Shown here: positions 1 to 8,135 of the stretch, piece after piece
Layout of the letters: each line of letters begins with the position of its first letter
Numbering within the stretch: position 1 is the first letter of the stretch
DNA from: Tumidithrix helvetica
GTDB taxonomy: Bacteria > Cyanobacteriota > Cyanobacteriia > Pseudanabaenales > Pseudanabaenaceae
Direction: 5' to 3'
Assembly: GCF_965232925.1 (NCBI RefSeq)
Contig: NZ_CBDDRA010000005.1
Location: forward strand, 1-64,000
DNA: 64,000 bases
Translations under genes and position numbers: made by a program
The notes under the pieces: generated by a model
Told to the model about the DNA's origin: nothing
Seen by the model: the letters and a program-made list of their open reading frames with translations, nothing else
Database searches by the model: none

Positions 1-544
1 TTTTTTGGCAGTGCAGGGCATCTAGGGTAAACACGAATCCTTTCAAATCTAGGATTTCTAGCAGTTCTCGTACCGTTGTAATCTCACTAGTCTTTTTGTT
101 TTCCATCACTTTTACCCCGAGTACAAGTCCTCTTTGGTGAGTGAAAAGGGAGACAATACTGATAAAGTTTTGCTCTGCCGAATCGTAGTCTGTCACTGTG
201 TTTTTGAGTCCTTTGCCATCAATGCTTACCCATTCATGACTGGGTAGATTGCCATACTGACTTGCCCATTGGTTGAATACTTTTGCCAGTTCTTTATAGT
301 CTAAGCCCATCATCACTCGACGAACGGTTGAGTAGGAGGGCACTCTTGCTTGCGGAATTGCTAGCGATTTAATCAAGTCTCGTCGATGGCGTTCGATAAA
401 TCTTCCTAGTCCTCGATAACCCCAATAACCGCTTGTGATACCCATGATGATGATGAGTAGGACTAGCCACAGTGGATGACGACATCCTTGCCGTTCACGA
501 AAATCGGGGATCTCTTTGAGATAGTCAATTAAGCTCTTTTCCAC
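1..544 (-). CDS. ISAs1 family transposase, C-terminus outside window
   Basis: Translating the minus strand gives an open frame with an N-terminal segment typical of ISAs1 transposases (a region around KEIPDFRERQGCRHPLW, then a hydrophobic stretch ending MGITSGYWGYRG). It contains the motif VSIDGKGLKNT, whose Asp is probably the first acidic residue of the DDE triad, and near the edge TLDALHCQK, a signature of this family. About 181 residues are visible and the frame runs off position 1. There is no ATG at the front; GTG at 544 is the most conventional start, with CTG at 553 also in frame. The remaining DDE residues lie outside the window, so activity cannot be judged. Nothing in the visible part is frameshifted. 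Confidence 0.8.
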   Translation of the reverse strand, partial: MEKSLIDYLKEIPDFRERQGCRHPLWLVLLIIIMGITSGYWGYRGLGRFIERHRRDLIKSLAIPQARVPSYSTVRRVMMGLDYKELAKVFNQWASQYGNLPSHEWVSIDGKGLKNTVTDYDSAEQNFISIVSLFTHQRGLVLGVKVMENKKTSEITTVRELLEILDLKGFVFTLDALHCQK

Positions 545-556
545 GTCTTTCAGACT

Positions 557-592
557 AAATATAGGTAAATAACTATATATTTACCTATATTT
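557..592. repeat. Perfect 15-bp inverted repeat upstream of the transposase
   Basis: Bases 557-571 (aaatataggtaaata) and 578-592 are exact reverse complements with a 6-base spacer. It lies between the transposase start and the presumed IS end, so it could be a transposase binding site or part of the promoter. A transcript reading through could also fold it into a hairpin that limits expression from outside. The role is inferred from position only. Confidence 0.6.
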
Positions 593-635
593 ATCTTTTT
601 TATTTCTTCTACCTCAAGAATGAAACAGCCCTGCC

Positions 636-713
636 TGCCCTATCGGGCATCCCCCTTGAAAAAGGGGGACAAGTAAATTCTCCCCCCTTTTTCAAGGGGG
701 GCTGGGGGGGATC
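636..713. repeat. Cluster of three GC-rich hairpins, MITE-like
   Basis: Three consecutive hairpins are visible: TGCCC/GGGCA (636-649), CCCCCTT/AAGGGGG (651-668) and CCCCCCTT/AAGGGGGG (682-701), followed by ctgggggggatc. The last part recurs at 2236-2271 between chlN and chlL, so it belongs to a dispersed repeat. It lies downstream of the chlN stop on the minus strand and could terminate or stabilise that transcript. Confidence 0.65.
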
Positions 714-773
714 CTTGGGATGTATAGCGTCTCAGGTTTTCTTATCCCGAACTGACGTTTTTTTTAATAAAAA

Positions 774-2171
774 CTAGACCTTGGCTTCTTCGCGTACCAG
801 TTTATCCCAACCTAAGTCTTTGAGACTGTTGTTGCGACGAAGCGGACGGGTTACTAGCTCTAGGATGTCACGGGCATTGCTAAAGCCATGAATTTGAGCG
901 AAGGTAAATTCCACAGACCACTTGGTATTAATGCCGCGTGCTTCGAGGGGGTTCGCATGAGCCATACCCGTAATTACGAGATCGGGCTTGAGTTGGTGAA
1001 TGCGCTCAATTTGATTGTAGTTATCGGGCTTCTCAACAATCGTGGGATAGGGAACACCCATGTCATTACAGGTTTTTTGCAGAAGCTCTAACTCAGCCCC
1101 TTGATAGCGCTTATCCATATAGGGAATGCCAATTTCTTGAACGTGCATACCGCAACGGGTCAAAAAGCGAGCCAAAGAGACTTCCAATAGGTTGTCACCC
1201 ATAAAGAATACCGACTTGCCACGAATTAACTGCAAGTAGTCTTCCATGCTTTCCCAGATTTGCTGTTCGCGTTCTTCCAAGCCTTGAGGCGTGATGCCCA
1301 TGACCGAGCAGATCTTCTCAATCCAAGCGCGAGTACCATCGGGACCAATGGGGAATGGAGCACCGATCAGCTTTGTCTTGCGACGACGCATCAGGGTCGT
1401 GGCAGTACGACTGAGGAAGGGATTCACGCCACAGGTGTAATAGCCTTCTTCGATCGCTGGCAACTCCGTAAACCGTTTAGAAGGCAACCAGCCAGCAACT
1501 TTAATCCCTTGCTTTTTGAGTTCCAAGGTGAGGTTAGTGACAACAGGATCGGGGAGCGAACCAAATAGAACCAGTGGCGCATGTTTGACATAGCCAGATT
1601 CTTCCGCTTCGACTTCTTCCTTCTTTTTGCCAAAGTTCAGTAAAGAACTAATTGCAAGTCTTTCTTTCTTTTCGCCTTCAGGGGCTTTTTCAGGACAGCG
1701 GGACGCCATAGCCGCTAATACCGTGTCTTCACCCTGCGTAAACGCATAGTCGAGACCGTTGGCACGCGCTACGACCACGGGAATTCCGATCTCAGCTTCT
1801 AGTCGAGGTGCTAGACCTTCTAGATCCATTTTGATGATTTCAGTGGTGCAAGTCCCAATCCAGACTATGACGCTGGGGTTGCGATCGCGTTTGATTTGCA
1901 AGCACAAACGCTTCAGTTCTTCATAGTCATTGAGCTGTGCGGAAATATCTCCTTCTTCTAGCTCAGCCATAGCATAGCGAGGCTCAGCAAAGATCATCAC
2001 ACCCATCGCATTTTGGAGAAAATAGCCGCAGGTCTTTGTGCCGATTACCAAAAAGAAGCTATCTTCAATCTTTTGATAAAGCCAAGCGACACAGCTAATT
2101 GGGCAAAAGGTATGATAGTTACCAGTTTCACACTCAAAGTTCAAAGCTTGAGGTTCAGCAGCAAGAGTCAT
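774..2171 (-). CDS. chlN: Light-independent protochlorophyllide reductase subunit N
   Basis: ChlN pairs with ChlB to form the NB component of dark-operative protochlorophyllide oxidoreductase, which reduces ring D of protochlorophyllide with electrons delivered by ChlL. The 465-residue product has the usual family length. Cysteines at about 23 (FCPISC), 48 (TKTCGYF) and 108 (GTCTTE) sit where the ligands of the NB 4Fe-4S cluster are known to be; the fourth ligand comes from ChlB in the described enzyme. The gene lies 129 bp downstream of chlL on the same strand, so the two are probably cotranscribed. No chlB is in the window. A charged, low-conservation insertion rich in Glu and Lys lies around residues 160-195. 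The assignment is secure. Confidence 0.97.
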   Translation of the reverse strand: MTLAAEPQALNFECETGNYHTFCPISCVAWLYQKIEDSFFLVIGTKTCGYFLQNAMGVMIFAEPRYAMAELEEGDISAQLNDYEELKRLCLQIKRDRNPSVIVWIGTCTTEIIKMDLEGLAPRLEAEIGIPVVVARANGLDYAFTQGEDTVLAAMASRCPEKAPEGEKKERLAISSLLNFGKKKEEVEAEESGYVKHAPLVLFGSLPDPVVTNLTLELKKQGIKVAGWLPSKRFTELPAIEEGYYTCGVNPFLSRTATTLMRRRKTKLIGAPFPIGPDGTRAWIEKICSVMGITPQGLEEREQQIWESMEDYLQLIRGKSVFFMGDNLLEVSLARFLTRCGMHVQEIGIPYMDKRYQGAELELLQKTCNDMGVPYPTIVEKPDNYNQIERIHQLKPDLVITGMAHANPLEARGINTKWSVEFTFAQIHGFSNARDILELVTRPLRRNNSLKDLGWDKLVREEAKV

Positions 2172-2235
2172 AAGTTACTAGGTTCTCAGTTATCAGTTAT
2201 CAGTTTTAGGTTTTAAGTTTTAAGGGGATTTCCAG

Positions 2236-2271
2236 ATTCTCCCCCCTTAACAAGGGGGGCTGGGGGGGATC
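2236..2271. repeat. Second copy of the GC-rich hairpin repeat, chlL-chlN spacer
   Basis: Sequence attctccccccttaacaagg and the following ggggctgggggggatc match the repeat at 677-713, differing only in the loop. Just beside it (about 2185-2225) are degenerate 7-mer repeats (agttatc twice, then ttttaag-type units). The hairpin is within the presumed chlL-chlN transcript and could cause partial termination or protect the upstream chlL message. Confidence 0.6.
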
Positions 2272-2300
2272 GAACCTCAAAACGAAGCAAAGAGAATTCC

Positions 2301-3158
2301 CTACACCATCATCAGGTCAAGTTCTTCAGACTTTTGGGGTGCGACGGGGTTGAGGTAGAAATCAGAGAGTAAGGTGAAGAGTTCGCGATCGGCGACATCC
2401 TTAGGAACGACACCTTCGGGCATGGCTAGAAGTTGATCGGCAATATTGAGATAGTAATCGCAGACATAGTTGAGGTCTGGATCGTTTTCTGCCATCTCAA
2501 ACAGGGTTTTGCCCTTGACTCTAGAGACGCGAATGTCTTCAATCAGGGGCAAGATTTCCAAAACGGGCATGGGAACATTGTCAATGTACTTGTCGATCAA
2601 GTCGCGCTTGCTGGTGCGATTGCCGATCAAACCAGCTAACCGTAGCGAGTGAGTCCGTGCCTTTTCGCGAACAGATGCAGCAATTCGATTGGCAGCAAAT
2701 AAAGCATCAAAGCCGTTGTCCGTCACGATCAGGCAGTAATCAGCGTAGTTGAGGGGGGCGGCAAAACCACCACAAACGACGTCGCCCAAAACATCAAACA
2801 GAATCACATCGTATTCGTCAAAAGCATTGAGTTCCTTGAGCAGTTTGACGGTCTCACCAACCACATAACCACCACAGCCAGCACCCGCAGGAGGTCCACC
2901 CGCTTCTACACAATCCACACCACCGTAGCCTTTGTAAATTACATCTTCGGGCCAGACATCTTCGTAGTGATAGTCTTTTTCTGCCAAGGTATCAATGATC
3001 GTAGGAATTAAGTAACCCGTTAGCGTGAAGGTGCTGTCATGCTTAGGATCGCAACCGATTTGCAAGACTTTTTTACCCCGTTTTGCTAAGGCAACGGAGA
3101 TGTTGCAACTTGTGGTGGACTTACCAATACCACCTTTTCCGTAGACTGCTAATTTCAC
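2301..3158 (-). CDS. chlL: Light-independent protochlorophyllide reductase iron-sulfur ATP-binding protein
   Basis: ChlL is the NifH-like ATP-dependent reductase that feeds electrons to the ChlN-ChlB complex during chlorophyll synthesis in the dark. The 285-residue product has the P-loop GKGGIGKST at about residues 8-16 and the two cysteines that bridge the subunits with a shared 4Fe-4S cluster, Cys95 (AGAGCGGY) and Cys129 (GDVVCGG). Both are at the positions known for the family. The start is GTG at 3158, preceded by a GGAG motif at suitable spacing; no in-frame ATG lies upstream in the vicinity. It is the first gene of the chlL-chlN pair, and its promoter should be in the 640-bp spacer to the right. 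The assignment is secure. Confidence 0.97.
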   Translation of the reverse strand: MKLAVYGKGGIGKSTTSCNISVALAKRGKKVLQIGCDPKHDSTFTLTGYLIPTIIDTLAEKDYHYEDVWPEDVIYKGYGGVDCVEAGGPPAGAGCGGYVVGETVKLLKELNAFDEYDVILFDVLGDVVCGGFAAPLNYADYCLIVTDNGFDALFAANRIAASVREKARTHSLRLAGLIGNRTSKRDLIDKYIDNVPMPVLEILPLIEDIRVSRVKGKTLFEMAENDPDLNYVCDYYLNIADQLLAMPEGVVPKDVADRELFTLLSDFYLNPVAPQKSEELDLMMV

Positions 3159-3805
3159 GTTGTATGCTCCAATGCTTCCTAAGTTGATCTGAATGAATTA
3201 TTGACTATGCGCGGGTGAAAGAAAAGACTCTAGAAAATCAGATCTATGCCTAATTCAGTTTCTAAAGATTCATATAACTCTCTGAGAAAGCCTAGCATCT
3301 CTGAATAGCGCTCAAACCCGATAAATCCTTTTTTTAGGATTTTGTGTTTTAAATTATATAGAATATAAAACAAAAAACAAAAATATTGAAATCTAATCAG
3401 AATAAGTATTTCAAGTATAAAAGCTTAAAATAGCTCAGACGATATTCCTTGCTTCTAGGCTTGCACCTAGATTGAAGCCTGATTCACGGGATTTGGTAAT
3501 CGTGAATTTTTTTATTACATGTTGTGAACCTTTTCATGAGTGATAGCTGCGATCGCTTTGTCTTTCAAAATTCGAGCATGGCGATCGGGCATGGGCAATT
3601 GGGGATCGATAAACCCGAAATAATTCTGGAGAATTTTTGGGGAGTTGAAACGGGTTTGGAAAAGTATCTTCGCAGAAAATTCAGAAATAGAAATTCAGAA
3701 GTCAGCTAAAAGCCCCTAAAAACATTAAAAATTTGAGAACAGCGACATTCAAGCGATCATCTAGTATGCTATCGGACGAATTGTCAGAAACTGGGACGAT
3801 TGAAT
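3159..3805. other. Divergent intergenic region between chlL and the helicase gene
   Basis: This spacer is AT-rich near 3330-3430 and should hold the chlL promoter (minus strand) and the helicase promoter (plus strand). I see a weak inverted repeat ctagg/cctag near 3456-3471. A 61-codon GTG-initiated frame at 3524-3709 overlaps a HIP1 site and has no recognisable features. No RNA gene was recognised. Confidence 0.4.
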
Positions 3806-5563
3806 ATGTCAAAGCTTCGCAACTACCAACATAGAGCTATCCAAGACATCTATGGCGAATGGCAGGCAGGCAGGCGACAAGTCCTATTGTCCATGCCTAC
3901 AGGATCGGGGAAAACGCGCACATTTAGCGAGATTGTCAAGCATTTCTGCGATCGCGGCGAACAGTCCTTAGTGCTTGCCCACCGCGAAGAGTTGCTGATG
4001 CAATCGCAAAAAACCTTAGAAAAAATTACGGGGCAACCCGTTGGTACGATCAAGGCAGGACAGCCGCTCAATCTAGACCTACTGATTCAATGTGCTTCGG
4101 TGCAAACATTGGTCAAACGGCTAGAACAACGACAGTTTCAGCTATTGGATGTCAAGCTCGTAATTGTTGATGAGGCGCATCTATCGCTCGCCCCCAGCTA
4201 TCTCAAAATTTTGACCTACTTTCCCGATGCTTACATTTTGGGCGTGACTGCTACGCCCTGCCGCTTGGATGGGCAGGGTTTTCAAGAGGTGTATCAATCT
4301 TTGGTATTAGGCCCCGACACCCACGAGTTGATCGGTTGGGGCTTTCTTGCTGACTATGATGTCTTGGCTCCAGAGAGCTTTTTGCCCCAAGAAGGCATCC
4401 GCATCACGGGGGGAGACTTTAATCAAGGAGATTTGGCAGAACAGATCGACAGACGCTATGTAGCAGGGCAAGCCGTCAGTACCTACCAGCAATATGCCCT
4501 AGGTCGGCAGTGCGTCACCTTTGCGATCAATATCGAGCATTCCAAAGCGATCGCCATGAGTTACCAAGAAGCGGGAATTCCAGCCGAACATATTGATGGT
4601 GACACCCCCACCAAAGACCGTCTTGCCACGCTCGATCGCTTTCGTAAAGGTGTTACCAAAGTTCTCACCAATGTCAATCTATTTACGGAAGGCTTCGATA
4701 TGCCTGAAATCGAAGTCGTACAGCTTTGCCGTCCCACTCAGTCTGTGGCGCTACATCTACAAATGATTGGGCGGGGGCTGCGTCCCAAGAATGGGAACAA
4801 AGCCTTAATTCTCGATCATGCGGGGAATTGCCTGCGGCTAGGTGCAGCAAAAGCCATGCGCTACTGGTCGCTAGAGGGCATTGTCAACGAACCCTTCATC
4901 GAAGATTTTGTCGAGGAGGATTGGCCAGCGATCGCCGTTCCTGAAATGCCAGAAAAGCGCATCGTGGAAATTTTTGAAACGAATGTGGTCATGAGCCAAA
5001 TTCCCAACACCAAGGAATTGGAAACCCATCTTGCCAATGCCTCTTACCGCGAGCCTCGCAGCCTCCGCCCCAATCCGCTGGCGAACCATAAGGAAATTCA
5101 AATGCCTGTGCTACCCCGTACAGCCCCTCGCCCAGTATTGCCCAGTTCGGCAGATGATGAATTCTATCAGCCATCCTATAACGAGCGATCGAATCTATAT
5201 TCATCATCGCAGCTATCCAATGGCACTTCTCAAGGGTATTCCAGAACACCATCGAACTCCCCCCGCCGTCCATCCCAAAATTCACAGTCGCGCGAAGTCA
5301 TCCGTCGCTCAGAAATGGGTTCGCCTGAATCTAGACCACGTCAAGCCCCTCAGCGCCGCAGAACTAAGCCTGCCCAACCGAGAAAATCAGGCATTGTCCG
5401 TCAGATCGGTAAAGCTGCTTTAGAATTGGCGACCCTGCTCGATAGCATTCTCGATTGGGTATGGAAGGTATGGTTTAAACCTGAGCCCAAGAAAAAGCGT
5501 CCGTCTGAGTACCCGCGATCGCGTCAGCCCCAACCAAGACAACGACAACCTGTCAAAAGGTAG
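3806..5563 (+). CDS. DEAD/DEAH-type superfamily 2 helicase with disordered C-terminal tail
   Basis: The product is an SF2 nucleic-acid helicase of the ResIII/UvrB-like group (COG1061-like). Motif I (PTGSGKT) is at about residue 32, motif II (VDEAH) near 123, motif III (TATPC) near 150, and motif VI (MIGRGLRP) near 320, so both RecA-like lobes are complete. A frame extension gives TTG at 3800, but ATG at 3806 is the better start. After about residue 400 the protein becomes a low-complexity tail rich in Pro, Arg, Ser and Gln. Near the end is a short hydrophobic/amphipathic segment (around IGKAALELATLLDSIL) and then a basic terminus. The tail may bind RNA or anchor the enzyme, which is inference. 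DNA versus RNA substrate cannot be told from the sequence. The next gene starts 73 bp downstream on the same strand. Confidence 0.85.
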   Translation: MSKLRNYQHRAIQDIYGEWQAGRRQVLLSMPTGSGKTRTFSEIVKHFCDRGEQSLVLAHREELLMQSQKTLEKITGQPVGTIKAGQPLNLDLLIQCASVQTLVKRLEQRQFQLLDVKLVIVDEAHLSLAPSYLKILTYFPDAYILGVTATPCRLDGQGFQEVYQSLVLGPDTHELIGWGFLADYDVLAPESFLPQEGIRITGGDFNQGDLAEQIDRRYVAGQAVSTYQQYALGRQCVTFAINIEHSKAIAMSYQEAGIPAEHIDGDTPTKDRLATLDRFRKGVTKVLTNVNLFTEGFDMPEIEVVQLCRPTQSVALHLQMIGRGLRPKNGNKALILDHAGNCLRLGAAKAMRYWSLEGIVNEPFIEDFVEEDWPAIAVPEMPEKRIVEIFETNVVMSQIPNTKELETHLANASYREPRSLRPNPLANHKEIQMPVLPRTAPRPVLPSSADDEFYQPSYNERSNLYSSSQLSNGTSQGYSRTPSNSPRRPSQNSQSREVIRRSEMGSPESRPRQAPQRRRTKPAQPRKSGIVRQIGKAALELATLLDSILDWVWKVWFKPEPKKKRPSEYPRSRQPQPRQRQPVKR

Positions 5564-5636
5564 AGCCAATCGAGCACCAAGAATTAAGATAATGGGTTAG
5601 GCTATTTTTGGAATTTCCTAGCTTTCACAATTTCTC

Positions 5637-7073
5637 ATGACAACTTCTACGACAACTTTGGCAGATGGCGCGATCGGATCGAATCTTTTAGAAACTGGTA
5701 CGATTCCCGCAGGGGGAAGCGATCCCACGCAGTTTGACTGCAAAGAAGCATGGTATCCCATCTTTTACGTAGAGGATTTAGATAAAGCAAAACTAGCCAC
5801 ATTTACGCTTTTAGAGAGAGATTTGGTGATTTGGTGGGATACACAGGCTCAAACTTGGCAGGTGTTTGCCGATCGCTGTCCCCATCGTCTTGCACCTCTC
5901 TCTCAGGGTAGAATTACCGAAGAGGGCTTGCTAGAATGTCCTTACCATGGCTGGGCTTTTACAGGGGATGGTTCCTGCGATCGCATTCCCCAACAGCCCG
6001 AAAATGGTACAGCCCAAAAGTCTAAACGTGCCTGTGCCGAGACATTACCCTGCATGGTTCGACAGGGCTTGCTCTTTGTCTATGCAGGTCCGCCCGAGAA
6101 TGCCTTAAAAACGAAGGTTCCCACGATCCAGCCACTCTTAGAGACGCCAGACGAGTGGATCTGTCTCACAACATTTCGCGACCTGCCCTATGACGCGCTC
6201 ACCCTGTTAGAGAACGTACTGGATTCCAGTCATCTTCCCTTTACCCATCATCGTTCCGTTGGCAATCGTGCCAATGCCAGTCCTGCCGATCTAGAGGTAG
6301 TAGCGTCAAGTAAACAGGGATTTGTCGGTACTTGGGCAGAAGGCCCTCGGCGGGGAAAATTGGGAAGACAAGACACCACATTCATCGCGCCCTCATTAAT
6401 GTGGCACGATCTCACCTCTAAACAATTTGGTAGAACGCTCACAGTAGTCTACGCTACGCCGATTCGTAAAGGCGAATGTCGTTTGTTTGCAATATTTCCA
6501 TTTAAGTTCGCCTCTAAAGTTCCAGCGTTTTTCCTGAAACTTGCCCCCCGTTGGTATTCCCATACCAACCAGAATGCGATTTTGGAAGACGACCAAATCT
6601 TTTTGCACTTTCAAGAGCGTTATCTAGAGGCACAGGGAGGAAGCGCAAATTTCGCAAAAGCATTTTATCTACCCACAGGAGCCGATCGCTTTGTCACTGA
6701 GTTGCGCAACTGGGTAAATCAATATCATGCCGATCCCTTTACTGGACAACCCTTGCCGCCTACAATTCCCACAGAGGTTCTCTTAGATCGCTATCATTCC
6801 CATACAGTCAAATGTGCCAGTTGTAGCGCCGCACTCAAGAACATCCAAAGGCTCAAACTAGTTATGGCGATCTTGGGTGCGATCGCTTGGGCAAGTACTT
6901 CTCTATTTACATTCCTCCACGCTCAACTTTCAACTCCCATCGGAATTCTCCTCATCCTAATAACGTTGATTTCAGGAGCCGCATGGTACGGTCTGAGCAA
7001 GCTGGAAAGACGTTTTTACGATGGACAAGCGATCGCACCCCGCAATCTTCCCGACAAACCCAAAAAATCATGA
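5637..7073 (+). CDS. Rieske oxygenase, pheophorbide a oxygenase/Tic55 type
   Basis: This is a 478-residue Rieske non-haem iron oxygenase. The 2Fe-2S ligands are Cys81, His83, Cys101 and His104 (CPHR...CPYH). The mononuclear iron site is the N-x2-D-x2-H-x4-H pattern at Asn193, Asp196, His199 and His204. A CxxC motif (Cys393, Cys396, in VKCASCSAAL) is followed by two predicted membrane spans at about 408-428 and 433-455, so the catalytic domain is tethered to a membrane, probably the thylakoid. That layout matches plant PaO, Tic55 and Ptc52, where the CxxC is thought to be redox-active. Chlorophyll-derived or related tetrapyrroles are the likely substrates by family, but the exact substrate is not known from sequence. 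Electrons would come from ferredoxin. Confidence 0.88.
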   Translation: MTTSTTTLADGAIGSNLLETGTIPAGGSDPTQFDCKEAWYPIFYVEDLDKAKLATFTLLERDLVIWWDTQAQTWQVFADRCPHRLAPLSQGRITEEGLLECPYHGWAFTGDGSCDRIPQQPENGTAQKSKRACAETLPCMVRQGLLFVYAGPPENALKTKVPTIQPLLETPDEWICLTTFRDLPYDALTLLENVLDSSHLPFTHHRSVGNRANASPADLEVVASSKQGFVGTWAEGPRRGKLGRQDTTFIAPSLMWHDLTSKQFGRTLTVVYATPIRKGECRLFAIFPFKFASKVPAFFLKLAPRWYSHTNQNAILEDDQIFLHFQERYLEAQGGSANFAKAFYLPTGADRFVTELRNWVNQYHADPFTGQPLPPTIPTEVLLDRYHSHTVKCASCSAALKNIQRLKLVMAILGAIAWASTSLFTFLHAQLSTPIGILLILITLISGAAWYGLSKLERRFYDGQAIAPRNLPDKPKKS

Positions 7074-7181
7074 ATGTTATCCTAAAGTGTTTATGTGGTT
7101 AGGTTCTAGAACTCATAAGTTCATCTATAGTTCTAGGTAAGAGCAGGTAAATCTATAAAGTACAACTATTCGATCTGAGTC

Positions 7182-8018
7182 ATGAAACAATCAATTCAAC
7201 TGGTCGTGGTAGATATTGACGGAACGATCAGTGGTGATGCCAATCAGGTCAACGAGCCCGTAAAACAAGCGATTAAGGCGGCTCAAGCAAAAGGGGTAAG
7301 AGTTGGGATCGCCACTGGACGCATGTATCGTTCGGCACTGCGCTTTCACGAAGCGATCGCATCGGATCTTCCTCTAATCTCTTACCAAGGTGCCCTGATT
7401 AAAGATCCACAAACTCAAAATGTGGTCGGTCACTGGCCTGTAGACCTCACCCATGCCCTCACCCTGATTGATGACTTTGCCGAATTTTCCACCGCCGATC
7501 GGCTGTCCGTACATCTCTATGTCAACGACAAGCTGTATGTAAAGGAAATGACGCCCCAATCTGCTGCCTATGCCGAACGCTCCAAAGTAGAGGCTATTCC
7601 CGTAGGCGACTTGCGCGAGTTTTTAATCGCCAACTCAGCCGAAAATCCTCCCACAAAGATTTTGGCATTAAGCGATAGCGCCGATCTAATTACCGAAATG
7701 CTGGCAAAACTCAAAAATCGCTATGCATCGGGCGAACTGTATCTCACCAAATCGGTAGCAACATTTTTTGAGGCAACCAATCCAATCGCCAATAAAGGCA
7801 CAGCGGTCAAACATCTCGCCGAGAATATCTTGGGACTCGATCGCACCCAAGTTATGGCGATCGGTGACAATTTCAACGATTTGGAAATGATTGAATATGC
7901 TGGTCTGGGCGTGGTCATGGGCAATGCTCCCGATGCCTTAAAAGAAAAAGCTGACTGGATAGCCCCCAGCGTGGAAATGGATGGTGTTGCGGCAGCGATC
8001 GCCAAGTTCGTCTTGTAA
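7182..8018 (+). CDS. HAD superfamily hydrolase, Cof type
   Basis: A 278-residue haloacid-dehalogenase-type phosphatase of the Cof/COG0561 group. Motif I is VVDIDGT with the nucleophile Asp11 and acid-base Asp13. Motif IV is GDNFND at about 227-232, the magnesium-binding acidic pair. The large C2-type cap between the motifs is typical of enzymes acting on sugar phosphates or flavin precursors. The substrate cannot be assigned. It starts at ATG 7182, and its stop codon lies within a 14-bp tandem direct repeat. Confidence 0.88.
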   Translation: MKQSIQLVVVDIDGTISGDANQVNEPVKQAIKAAQAKGVRVGIATGRMYRSALRFHEAIASDLPLISYQGALIKDPQTQNVVGHWPVDLTHALTLIDDFAEFSTADRLSVHLYVNDKLYVKEMTPQSAAYAERSKVEAIPVGDLREFLIANSAENPPTKILALSDSADLITEMLAKLKNRYASGELYLTKSVATFFEATNPIANKGTAVKHLAENILGLDRTQVMAIGDNFNDLEMIEYAGLGVVMGNAPDALKEKADWIAPSVEMDGVAAAIAKFVL

Positions 8019-8040
8019 TTTTAGTTTTGTAATTTTAGTT
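8013..8040. repeat. 14-bp tandem direct repeat at the HAD gene stop codon
   Basis: The unit ttgtaattttagtt occurs twice without a gap at 8013-8026 and 8027-8040. The first copy contains the TAA stop of the HAD gene, so this looks like a small slippage duplication at the 3' end. Confidence 0.7.
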
Positions 8041-8135
8041 TTGCAAGGTCGATTCAGCAATTCTACAAGCAAGGCAAAGAATATTCGTTAAGCTGGAGAA
8101 ACCTATTTCCTGCACTTTTTCTGATATCTACCCCC

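Larger units (their letters stand above)
1..633 (-). mobile_element. ISAs1-like insertion sequence, one end, open at window start
   Basis: The stretch holds a transposase reading frame on the minus strand and ends at about 633 in a sequence that reads CAGGGCTGTTTCATTC when taken outward-in on the minus strand, which I judge to be the terminal inverted repeat. The other end lies outside the window, so neither the matching inverted repeat nor a target-site duplication can be checked. The boundary is therefore approximate. The element lies just downstream of the 3' end of chlN and does not interrupt it. Confidence 0.7.

Noticed and set aside
3524..3709. 61-codon plus-strand frame in the chlL-helicase spacer
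   Set aside because: GTG start without a convincing ribosome-binding site, contains HIP1-type sequence, and has no recognisable motif.
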